Below are positions 52,711-60,597 of a stretch of DNA of 64,000 bases, in pieces. Under the pieces are notes generated by a model. That model was given only the letters and a program-made list of their open reading frames with translations, had not been told where the DNA came from and made no database searches. The position numbers and the translations under genes were made by a program. Source of the stretch: Chitinophaga sp. Ak27 (GTDB lineage: Bacteria; Bacteroidota; Bacteroidia; Chitinophagales; Chitinophagaceae). Where the stretch lies: assembly GCF_012726295.1 (NCBI RefSeq), contig NZ_JABAOB010000001.1, positions 248,001-312,000 of the forward strand, in the 5' to 3' direction. How positions within the stretch are numbered: the stretch's first letter is position 1; every line of letters begins with the position of its first letter.

Positions 52711-53448
52711 ATGCGGGAACCCATCAACAGACATATAACCGGAGAAGAATCACTACTGGAAATACGAACTGCATATATTTCCATGGCAACGCACGAGTTT
52801 AAAACACCCATCACTGCGATTTCATCTTCTATTGAACTACTGGAAACAAAAATGCAGCGGGACGAATTGATGTTGCCATTTTACGAGCGGAATTTGTCCC
52901 GTATCAAAGAGGAGATAACAATCCTCAGCAATATGGTGGACGACATACTCATTAGCGGTAGCATGATAGCAGGCAGTCCCGTCACACATCCTGAGGTAAC
53001 GGACGCCACTACTTTCGCCAAGGCCATCAAACAACAGTACTTTAACCAACGGTCCGATAAACGGCAATTGAAAATAAAGGTTTCCGGTACGCATCACGAT
53101 ATTTACATCGACAGAAGCCAGTTGACAAGTATCCTTACCAACCTTGTGAGTAATGCCTTCAAATACTCGCATGGAAAAAACCCTTTACTGACCCTGCACT
53201 ACAGGAAAAAATATCTTTGCATCAAAATAAAGGATAACGGCATCGGTATACCTGAAAAAGATATACGGTTATTGTTTACTCCTTTCTTCCGCGCCGGAAA
53301 TGTAGGCGCCAGGGAAGGCGCCGGCCTGGGGCTGGCCATTGTGAAGTGCTTTGTTAATGCCAACAACGGCACAATAACAGTGAGCAGCGATACAACCGGT
53401 ACTGTTTTTACCATTACATTTCCTTATGCAGCTGATACGTCCTTCTGA
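52711..53448 (+). CDS. Histidine kinase without a sensor domain
   Basis: 245 residues, just the transmitter core. HisKA about 15-85 with the phospho-acceptor His28 in SMATHEFKTPITAIS; HATPase about 130-243 with N box NLVSNAFKYS, G1 DNGIGIP, F box LFTPFFRAG and G2 GAGLGLAIVK. There is no membrane helix, PAS or other input domain; the first 15 residues are all that precede HisKA. It must therefore sense through a partner protein, or be the truncated remainder of a larger kinase. Divergent from the NarL-type regulator, its natural candidate partner, although HisKA kinases pair less often with NarL regulators. Confidence 0.92.
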   Translation: MREPINRHITGEESLLEIRTAYISMATHEFKTPITAISSSIELLETKMQRDELMLPFYERNLSRIKEEITILSNMVDDILISGSMIAGSPVTHPEVTDATTFAKAIKQQYFNQRSDKRQLKIKVSGTHHDIYIDRSQLTSILTNLVSNAFKYSHGKNPLLTLHYRKKYLCIKIKDNGIGIPEKDIRLLFTPFFRAGNVGAREGAGLGLAIVKCFVNANNGTITVSSDTTGTVFTITFPYAADTSF

Positions 53449-53478
53449 ATGATGTTTATACATTATCCCCGTTCCTCG

Positions 53479-54579
53479 TCAGCGCAATAATAATACGCTA
53501 CCCTTCTGCAGATGCTGCTCCTCCCGGCTGTCTGTATACGTGCATATATACACGTAAGATTGTACATTTGCGGGCGATCCTCCGACAGTGCCATCCCACC
53601 CCCATTCCGGAGCCTGGCTGGAAAATACCAGCTTGCCCCACCTGTCGTATACCTGTAACCGGTAGTCATGGATAGCGTCGTATACCCTGGGTCGGAAAAT
53701 ATCATTCTGCCCATCGTTATTGGGTGTGAAAGCAGTTGGTAATACCACCAGGCAATTTTTCCAGGGCGAAGCTACGGTGGTGTCTATACTGGCACGAAAA
53801 TCATGTTGATCTTTTATTTCGCCGGTATGCGCTCCTGCCGCAAGACCTGTAAAAACACTGTCCGCCTGCCATCCGCTATTATCCAGCTTATATTGAAAGG
53901 GAGGAACTCCACCGGTTACATGTAGCGTAATACGACCATCTGTTACGGCCTCACAACTACAAGGTTTTACTGTAGCGGTTACGGCAGGTAATAATAACTT
54001 ATCTATCGCGGACAAATTGTCGATCAGCAAGGCAATACCAAACTGGCTTTTATTACAGGGAGCAGTGGGATAAGCCCAAAATGAAATATAGTGCCATGCT
54101 TCCGTGGGACGAAATACGGCGTGGTATCGCTTCCAGTCTGTTTGGGTAAAATTGTCAGACAACCATAGCAATGCCGCCGTATCCCCCGGCGTATTGCCAC
54201 CATAAATTGCCAGGCTGCCGTAACAGGCCGGGTACAGATAATAGGTGGTAAAGGCCATATCAAAACTTAATACATAAGTAGTATGCGGCATCAATGGTTG
54301 AGATAATTCCTGTCCTATCCCCTCCAGAAACCCTTTTCCACTATGCATACCGATATAGCTGTTGCCCGCCGATGGCAACAGCTTAATATCAAAAATACCC
54401 GGCTGCGTATCAGGCGTCCCTGCTGCTATAAACCAGGGCGAAGGTACAATCCCCTTTCCCGCCCGGCCTTCCAAAGAGGGATTACCCAGGGAAATATGCT
54501 GCGCGCTTACCTTGATTGCCAGGGTTAACCACAGGCAGCAGTATAGTATACAATAAAAAGTACCGGGTTTTGAAAACAT
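53479..54579 (-). CDS. Secreted cell-surface protein with SprB-like repeat and CHU_C type IX sorting domain
   Basis: 366 residues. Signal peptide (MFSKPGTFYCILYCCLWLTL), an N-terminal beta-sandwich region of about 190 residues beginning ISLGNPSLEGRAGKGIVPSP with carbohydrate-binding-like aromatic patterns (WHYISFWAYP), a SprB-type repeat about 215-270 (TGGVPPFQYKLDNSGW), and the C-terminal gliding-motility-associated CHU_C domain (LPTAFTPNNDGQNDIF, YDRWGKLVF, WDGT). CHU_C marks type B cargo of the type IX secretion system and leads to surface attachment. Its ligand is unknown. Convergent with the kinase gene, 30 bp apart, without a visible terminator. Confidence 0.9.
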   Translation of the reverse strand: MFSKPGTFYCILYCCLWLTLAIKVSAQHISLGNPSLEGRAGKGIVPSPWFIAAGTPDTQPGIFDIKLLPSAGNSYIGMHSGKGFLEGIGQELSQPLMPHTTYVLSFDMAFTTYYLYPACYGSLAIYGGNTPGDTAALLWLSDNFTQTDWKRYHAVFRPTEAWHYISFWAYPTAPCNKSQFGIALLIDNLSAIDKLLLPAVTATVKPCSCEAVTDGRITLHVTGGVPPFQYKLDNSGWQADSVFTGLAAGAHTGEIKDQHDFRASIDTTVASPWKNCLVVLPTAFTPNNDGQNDIFRPRVYDAIHDYRLQVYDRWGKLVFSSQAPEWGWDGTVGGSPANVQSYVYICTYTDSREEQHLQKGSVLLLR

Positions 54580-54671
54580 TCCGCTGATTTGCCGTCCTAA
54601 AATTACCGGTTACTGCAATGACAGCATATACTCAAAGTAGTAGTTTGTGTTTTGAAAAAGGTGGCAAACGA

Positions 54672-56174
54672 TCAGTTTTTCCCATAAACATCCTCATAAA
54701 ACCTAACCTGACCGGTAGCATCCGGCCACGCTGTATTATAAAGTATCAATACATACGTAGTAGCAGGAACAGGAAAAATAACCGGGTGCTGATCAGGCTG
54801 ACTTCCTTTTGCTTCCAGCGCCATCATGGCTGCTGCTTCTTTATCCAAAAGCATGTGCGCCAGCTGCACGGCCTCCTCTACTCTTACACATCCATGACTG
54901 AAAAACCGCTGTTGCAGCATAAACAGATTTTTCCCCGGTGTATCGTGGAGATAAATGCCAAATGGACTGTAGAAATTTAATTTTACAATGCCCAGGGAAT
55001 TATCGCAACCGGTATTCTGCCGGATGGTATATGGGAAATTACTGCGGCTAAGATTATTCCAGTTAATATCCGAAGGGTTTACAATGCGTCCGCGCTTATC
55101 TAATATCACGAATTGGTTATCAGCCAGGTACTGCCGGTCTCTTTTGATATGGGGCAATAATTCACCAACGGCAATTTTATTGGGCACTGTCCAGTAGGGA
55201 AATAATATTACTTCCGTAATACAACTGCCGAGTGTGGGAGTTGGCGTACTTTTCTTCCCGGTTATCACCCTCGAATATAACACTGGCTTTCCATGCTCAT
55301 AAAGCACCAATGTAGTAGATGGAATATTTACCAATACCACCGATGCCTGCATTTTATAATAATGCAGCCAACGAATTTCGTTTAACCCCTTATACAGGTC
55401 CTGCAACCGGTGCATCAATGGCACATTCAGCGCCTTCAGGAAACGGTCTCTCAACACACCATCGTCGAGGGTATTGAACAAATGCTGCGCCTCTTTTATT
55501 TTGCCCGACAACGGCTTCTGTCCGATGCCGGCGAGTGTATCTACAATGCCGATTTGCCTCAGCCTCAATAATAGCGGAACATTGGAACTATCTGCTTTCA
55601 AAGACTTAACAGATATCTCTTTAAAAGCCGTGTCCATGATAATGGGATATAAAGCAGCAATACTATTCTTTAGCAGTATATATGCTGTATCCGGTGGTTC
55701 TATGGAGGGCAAAAAATTTGAAAAACGTCCCATGGAAAGGGAGTCTGCCAGTTTAGCAGCAATAGCTGCTTCGGCATTGGGCAACGGTGGCAGGCCATTA
55801 TACTTTACAGGAGGGGCTGCCAGGCGGCCATATGCTACATCCCGGAAAAAGTGGATAGCCGCTTCAGTTATACGGACATCGGCGTTCAGGGTATCTGTTG
55901 CTGTCGGCATTTTGTAGCTACTATCTGCTAACGCTTGTATCAGCACCGGATCATAATCGCTTGCCTTCAATCCCAGGAAAGCAGCTTTTCGAAGATATGC
56001 AGTCAGCATATCAAAATGCTGTTTTCCTGCAGCACTGATCCAGGCAATCCGGCTACCGGTTTTTTGATAAAAGATCTGTATAGCCAAATCCTCCCGCTGC
56101 ACAGTATAATGAACTACCTGTCCATTTAAATAAAGACCGGGAAAAAATAGCAATATAAAAAAACAGACTTTCAT
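54672..56174 (-). CDS. L,D-transpeptidase, YcbB-like (YkuD domain)
   Basis: Periplasmic enzyme forming 3-3 peptidoglycan cross-links or related bonds. 500 residues, signal peptide (KVCFFILLFFPGLYLNGQ). N-terminal scaffold domain about 30-180, a peptidoglycan-binding-like helical region about 190-260 (LRLRQIGIVDTLAGIGQKPL), then the YkuD catalytic domain about 295-470 with TGKKSTPTPTLGSCITEVIL, FPYWTVPNKIA, and the active site SHGCVRVEEAVQLA containing the nucleophile Cys. The arrangement matches the large YcbB type. Its ATG overlaps the stop of the flavodoxin gene as TAATG, so the pair is translationally coupled. Confidence 0.93.
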   Translation of the reverse strand: MKVCFFILLFFPGLYLNGQVVHYTVQREDLAIQIFYQKTGSRIAWISAAGKQHFDMLTAYLRKAAFLGLKASDYDPVLIQALADSSYKMPTATDTLNADVRITEAAIHFFRDVAYGRLAAPPVKYNGLPPLPNAEAAIAAKLADSLSMGRFSNFLPSIEPPDTAYILLKNSIAALYPIIMDTAFKEISVKSLKADSSNVPLLLRLRQIGIVDTLAGIGQKPLSGKIKEAQHLFNTLDDGVLRDRFLKALNVPLMHRLQDLYKGLNEIRWLHYYKMQASVVLVNIPSTTLVLYEHGKPVLYSRVITGKKSTPTPTLGSCITEVILFPYWTVPNKIAVGELLPHIKRDRQYLADNQFVILDKRGRIVNPSDINWNNLSRSNFPYTIRQNTGCDNSLGIVKLNFYSPFGIYLHDTPGKNLFMLQQRFFSHGCVRVEEAVQLAHMLLDKEAAAMMALEAKGSQPDQHPVIFPVPATTYVLILYNTAWPDATGQVRFYEDVYGKN

Positions 56175-56689
56175 TAAACTGACACTTCACTTAGCTTATG
56201 TACGGAAGCAATTAATCCGGAAAGATGTTCTACTTTCACATCATTATAATCAGCAACGCTAATGCTCTCTCCACGGCCCTTCGCCAACTTTGCCCCCATC
56301 GTTAACAAACATTTATCCACCCACGAGAGCTTTCTGAACTCAAGTTTACCGGGAAGAAAAAAACAAGTGCATTTATTACCGATGTCGGCGCCAATACTGC
56401 CAATAATATATCCCTCCAGCTTCTCCTTTTCCGCCGCCGGTGTACCAGACACCAGGTAAAGAAACAGCTTTTTACCTGCCAATAGGTCCTGATTCTTCTT
56501 CACCCAGTCACGCAACTGCAATTTCCCAATATAGACACTGGTCCCCATGATGATATAGTCTGCATCTTTCAATTGATCTTTCGTTTCATTACCGGCTGTC
56601 GCCACGGGAATATTCAATGCTGCCGATAACCAGGCTGCATATTGCTGCGTAGCACCGTACTTGCCCTTATAGATGATAATACCTTTCAT
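56174..56689 (-). CDS. Flavodoxin-domain protein (HemG-like)
   Basis: 171 residues, one flavodoxin fold. FMN phosphate loop near the N-terminus (IIIYKGKYGATQQYAAWL), then DYIIMGTSVYIGKLQLRDWV and LFLYLVSGTPAAEKEKLEGY. The family includes menaquinone-dependent protoporphyrinogen oxidase HemG and general flavodoxin-like oxidoreductases. In this organism type HemG function is possible but the sequence ends differently (SWVDKCLLTMGAKLAKG). First gene of a two-gene unit with the L,D-transpeptidase; a functional tie is not obvious. Confidence 0.88.
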   Translation of the reverse strand: MKGIIIYKGKYGATQQYAAWLSAALNIPVATAGNETKDQLKDADYIIMGTSVYIGKLQLRDWVKKNQDLLAGKKLFLYLVSGTPAAEKEKLEGYIIGSIGADIGNKCTCFFLPGKLEFRKLSWVDKCLLTMGAKLAKGRGESISVADYNDVKVEHLSGLIASVHKLSEVSV

Positions 56690-57226
56690 AGTTACCGTTT
56701 TAAGAATCTGGTTATTTTACTCAAATGTAGAACCCGCCGGGAGAATGAAATATGATGTCTATTAGCATAAATCCTGACTATCGTCAGTATCGCGGGTATT
56801 CGCATATTGACAACTCATAAAGAAAAATTAATTCCAACCTCCGCCTTTCTGGCGTAATTATTGCTCAAAGCTGTAACACTAAACTCAGGGAACGTCATCC
56901 TGATAAACCATATCGAGCATTAAAAAATATTGGCGTGCCGGATTTTAGTTGTAGCAATAGTTACATCTATTGATTGTCCTGATTTTTATCACCTTAAACC
57001 ATTAACATTAATGTTCAATTACACTACGTTTTTCAAACCGCGGTAGTGTTTTCGTCGTATTAATTGCAGATGGGCACAGCATTCCTTTGTATCGTTATCA
57101 CCCAGTATTAAAATTGAAAAACCGTTCAACCAGCTTACACTATGCGGACTGAAATGGCCATATTAAAGAACCATAAACAGGCTCAACGAAACTGAGCTTT
57201 CTGTAAACCAGCTTAATCTTCTAAAA
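56690..57226. other. Divergent intergenic region, no gene seen
   Basis: Upstream of both the flavodoxin gene and the TonB receptor gene. Holds the CTGAC-N4-GTCAG element, a 12-bp palindrome AACATTAATGTT at 57004-57015, and a hairpin with arms ACACTAC (57021-57027) and GTAGTGT (57043-57049) followed by a short T-run. Frames are 17 codons or shorter. Confidence 0.5.
56774..56787. promoter_or_regulatory. Inverted repeat CTGAC-N4-GTCAG, possible Crp/Fnr-family site
   Basis: A 5-bp inverted repeat with 4-nt spacer, one symmetric change from the TTGAC-N4-GTCAA type bound by some Crp/Fnr regulators. It is 85 bp upstream of the flavodoxin gene start. Short, so chance is possible. Confidence 0.25.
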
Positions 57227-59605
57227 ATGGTAAACAGACGGAAAACCATTCGAATCAGACTATGGAACTTTCTATTTTTGTTAGTTGTGGGACAGAACGC
57301 CCGGGGGCAGTCGAAAATACTTAGCGTACACGTTACCGATACTCAACATCAGGGTATCAGTGCCCATATTGTGGCAGGCTCCCTCACCACTGTTACCGAT
57401 TCAACCGGCACAGCCCTGCTGCATCTTTCCCCGGGCCGGTACCTGGTTACCGTTAGCTCCCTTGGCTATTCCGGCAGCAGCCGGGGCATTGTGCTAAGTG
57501 GTGATACCACTATTGCTTTTGTTTTGCAAAAAAGTACTAACCAGCTTAAACCCATTACAATTGAGGCGGACCGGATTCTACAGCTCAACCAGATGAGCTC
57601 ACATTTGTTGAGTATCGAGCAAATGAAAAAATTACCTACACTGATGGGAGAAATTGATCCATTAAAATCCATCACACTGCTTCCTGGCGTCAAAAATGCC
57701 GGAGACGCCGGTAACGGTATATATGTACGTGGCGGCGGCCCCGATGAAAACCTCGTATTAATGGATGGCATTACTGTTTATAATCCCACCCACCTGCTGG
57801 GTGCATTCAGTATTTTTAATGGCGATGCAGTTAAAAACATATCCGTTATCAAAGGAGGAATGCCGGCTGAATATGGCGGACGGCTGAGCAGCGTAATCTC
57901 CGTTACTTCCAGGGAAGGAAATAAAGACAGCCTTAAACTCAATGGGGGCATTGGTTTGATTTCCTCCCGCCTTACTGTAGAAGGGCCGCTGCAAAAAGGA
58001 AAATCTTCCTTTATTATAAGTGCCCGCCGTACTTATATTGATCAGCTTGCCCGTTGGATTGCACCGGATTCAATAGGCAATAACGGTTACTATTTTTATG
58101 ATGTTAATGCTAAACTGAATTTTGAGTTGAACGCTGCTAACAGTATTTCTTTGAATTTCTATACAGGCAAAGACAATTTCAACTACGATAAAAATGAGTC
58201 CACCGACAGGTACCGTCATTTTAAAGCAAATTGGGGAAATACACTTGCCGGCGCTACCTGGAAATCTCAGATCAGCAGAAAAATTCAACAAGAGTTTTCC
58301 ATATTCCATAACTCCTTTGAACTTGGCAGCAGCATCACCTACAATACAGATGGTGTACTGTTTTCATCAGGGCTGCAAGACTACCAGGTAAAAAACGACT
58401 GGATGTATCTCGCCTCCAACCGTCTCAAGTTAAAAGCCGGCTGGCAGGGCACATGGCATCAGTTCAAACCCGGCGCGGGCAGCACCAGCGCAGGAGAGCA
58501 GGAATTTATATCAAAGATCAATAAGCAATATGGCCGGGAAGCAGCAGCCTACCTCAGTGCAGATTGGGACATTAATAACCGGTTCAATATCCTTACAGGA
58601 TTGCGAGTGAGCTACTTCGACCAGGTAGGCCCCAAGACAGATGTGGTATACGGAAAAGATGGCGTTCCCACCGGTAAAACAATTACCTACAAAAAAGGGC
58701 AACGGATCGCGAAGTATATGTACCCCGAACCACGTCTTGCCATGCGATATCTGTTTGACCGCGAAACGAGTATTAAACTGTCGTATACCCGTACTGTACA
58801 GTACCTGCACCTGGCCACTACCAGCGCTGCCACCTTTCCAAGCGACCTGTGGGTACCTGTTAGCCGTCTGATAAAACCAGGAGTGGCCGACCAGGTAGCG
58901 GCGGGATTCTTTAAGGATTTCTCCAAAGGCTATGAATTCAGTGCTGAAGCCTACTATAAACGAATGGACAACGAGCTTGAATTTATGCCAGGCGCCCAAC
59001 TGCTCCTCAATCAAAACATTGAAAACGAAATGATCTTTGGTACCGGAAAGGCATATGGCCTGGAACTGCTTCTCAAAAAGAAAACAGGAGCACTCACCGG
59101 CTGGATTGGTTATACGCTGAGTCGCACAGAACGCACCTTCGCAGAGCTTAATGGAGGCAAACCATTTCCCTATCGGTACGACCGCACACATGATCTCAGC
59201 GTAGTCGCCAACTACCAACTGTCGGAAAAATGGACATTCTCCGGCTTATTTGTATTCAGTACCGGCAACGCGCTCACCATGCCTAATGGCCGGTTTGTTT
59301 ATAACCTGGGATTTAATTTCAGCAACGATTCACCAATATACACCAATATCAACCGCTATGGCAAAATCAACGATTATCGTATGCCGGCTTATCATCGCCT
59401 CGACCTATCGGCTACTTTCACTCCGAACCCTGAAAGTACCCGGCGCTTTAAAAGCCATTGGATATTGAGCGTATATAACGTCTACAATCGTAGTAATCCG
59501 TACTTCATTTATATAGATGTAGACGAAAACAAGAAGTCCATACAAGGTAAGCAGGTAACGCTGTTCCCCATTCTGCCAAGCATTTCATGGAACTTTAATT
59601 TCTGA
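57227..59605 (+). CDS. TonB-dependent receptor with carboxypeptidase-like regulatory domain
   Basis: Outer-membrane receptor of 792 residues. Signal sequence (WNFLFLLVVGQNARGQ), regulatory domain about 30-110 (HLSPGRYLVTVSSLGYSG), plug about 115-235 (KSITLLPGVKNAGDAGNGIY, YVRGGGPDENLVLMDGITVY, SVIKGGMPAEYGGRLSSV), 22-strand barrel ending SISWNFNF. Shorter than SusC proteins and lacking the SusC signature, it belongs to the group that pairs with DUF4249 lipoproteins, as seen 3 bp downstream. The transported ligand is unknown; iron complexes or peptides are usual guesses for this group. Confidence 0.93.
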   Translation: MVNRRKTIRIRLWNFLFLLVVGQNARGQSKILSVHVTDTQHQGISAHIVAGSLTTVTDSTGTALLHLSPGRYLVTVSSLGYSGSSRGIVLSGDTTIAFVLQKSTNQLKPITIEADRILQLNQMSSHLLSIEQMKKLPTLMGEIDPLKSITLLPGVKNAGDAGNGIYVRGGGPDENLVLMDGITVYNPTHLLGAFSIFNGDAVKNISVIKGGMPAEYGGRLSSVISVTSREGNKDSLKLNGGIGLISSRLTVEGPLQKGKSSFIISARRTYIDQLARWIAPDSIGNNGYYFYDVNAKLNFELNAANSISLNFYTGKDNFNYDKNESTDRYRHFKANWGNTLAGATWKSQISRKIQQEFSIFHNSFELGSSITYNTDGVLFSSGLQDYQVKNDWMYLASNRLKLKAGWQGTWHQFKPGAGSTSAGEQEFISKINKQYGREAAAYLSADWDINNRFNILTGLRVSYFDQVGPKTDVVYGKDGVPTGKTITYKKGQRIAKYMYPEPRLAMRYLFDRETSIKLSYTRTVQYLHLATTSAATFPSDLWVPVSRLIKPGVADQVAAGFFKDFSKGYEFSAEAYYKRMDNELEFMPGAQLLLNQNIENEMIFGTGKAYGLELLLKKKTGALTGWIGYTLSRTERTFAELNGGKPFPYRYDRTHDLSVVANYQLSEKWTFSGLFVFSTGNALTMPNGRFVYNLGFNFSNDSPIYTNINRYGKINDYRMPAYHRLDLSATFTPNPESTRRFKSHWILSVYNVYNRSNPYFIYIDVDENKKSIQGKQVTLFPILPSISWNFNF

Positions 59606-59608
59606 TGT

Positions 59609-60526
59609 ATGAAAAAATCAAATTACGGCAACGGCTATATCTTTATTTTATTGTTACTGCTGCTTTGTAATTCATGTGAGAAAAACATAGATCTCCAGCT
59701 GGATAAAACACCTCCTATGGTGGTGGTAGAAGCTTATATCAACAATAGCCTCCGTACCTACAATTATGTCATCATTGGCAAAACTGTCAACTTCAATGAA
59801 TCACAATTTGCCAATACCGCAGTAGAAAAAGCAACGGTAACCATCACAGAAGGCGTTTTTGAAAAAGGGAAAGGTTATCAATGGAATCCCGCCAGTAAAG
59901 TGGCAATGAAGGAAGGCAAAACACCCGGCATGCACGGTCTGTACGTTCCAGGCGCCTACTTCGATCCCAAACTTACGACCGACTCATCTCATGCCCTATT
60001 GGGTAAACCCGGAAAGTCCTATCTACTTGAAATTACAGCAGAAGGCAGGAAATATACCGCGATTACCACTCTACCCATTCCGGTACCTATTGATAGCCTT
60101 ACCAATACCTCTCCATTTAAAGACGATTCCGGAAAGGTACAGGCCCGGCTTACGGTACATTATACAGACCCAGACACGCTTGGTAACGCACAGATTTATT
60201 ACTGGGGCAACCGTTACACTAAAAATACATTTGGATGGGGCGCACTCAGTACAGACAGGTATCTCCCCAATACAGACGAGCTGGTAAACGGCCAGGCTAT
60301 ACATATCACCCATTCGGCTCCCCTACCAATCGGCGACACGGCCATTTATTATCTTGTTAGTGTAGAACGCCCCATATACAATTTCTGGGATAGTTTTAAT
60401 AAAGCAAGGCTCAATAGCGGTCCGTTTTCTACCCCTGTTGTGCTAAAGAGTAATATAAAGGGCAGTAATGTAGTTGGGTGTTTCAGCGGTTTTTCCGTAA
60501 GTAGCATGAAGCACGTGATGAAATAA
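59609..60526 (+). CDS. DUF4249 lipoprotein, partner of the TonB receptor
   Basis: 305 residues. Lipoprotein signal with lipobox CNSC at about residue 23 (FILLLLLLCNSC). The DUF4249 family region follows: QLDKTPPMVVVEAYINNSLR, NTAVEKATVTITEG, HGLYVPGAYFD and GKSYLLEITAEGRKYTAITT. Members are periplasmic or surface-exposed and consistently follow a TonB receptor gene, which suggests a ligand-binding role like SusD. Cotranscribed (3-bp gap). Slightly shorter than many family members, but the C-terminal GSNVVGCFSGFSVS is the usual end. Confidence 0.92.
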   Translation: MKKSNYGNGYIFILLLLLLCNSCEKNIDLQLDKTPPMVVVEAYINNSLRTYNYVIIGKTVNFNESQFANTAVEKATVTITEGVFEKGKGYQWNPASKVAMKEGKTPGMHGLYVPGAYFDPKLTTDSSHALLGKPGKSYLLEITAEGRKYTAITTLPIPVPIDSLTNTSPFKDDSGKVQARLTVHYTDPDTLGNAQIYYWGNRYTKNTFGWGALSTDRYLPNTDELVNGQAIHITHSAPLPIGDTAIYYLVSVERPIYNFWDSFNKARLNSGPFSTPVVLKSNIKGSNVVGCFSGFSVSSMKHVMK

Positions 60527-60536
60527 AGGTTATTCA

Positions 60537-60576
60537 ATAAAAAAGCCGGCTGAAAGCATTGCTGCTTTCAACCGGC
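60537..60576 (-). terminator. Terminator shared by converging genes, best oriented for the minus strand
   Basis: Stem of GCCGGCTGAAAGCA and TGCTTTCAACCGGC (one mismatch, 4-nt loop) at 60545-60576. On the minus strand TTTTTT follows, ending the large gene whose stop is at 60598. On the plus strand the stem follows the DUF4249 gene by 18 bp but has no T-run. Confidence 0.85.
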
Positions 60577-60597
60577 CTAAAAATACACCAACTGATA

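Noticed and set aside
58511..59218. 235-codon minus-strand frame
   Set aside because: Antisense to the TonB receptor barrel; no signal, motif or neighbour supports it.
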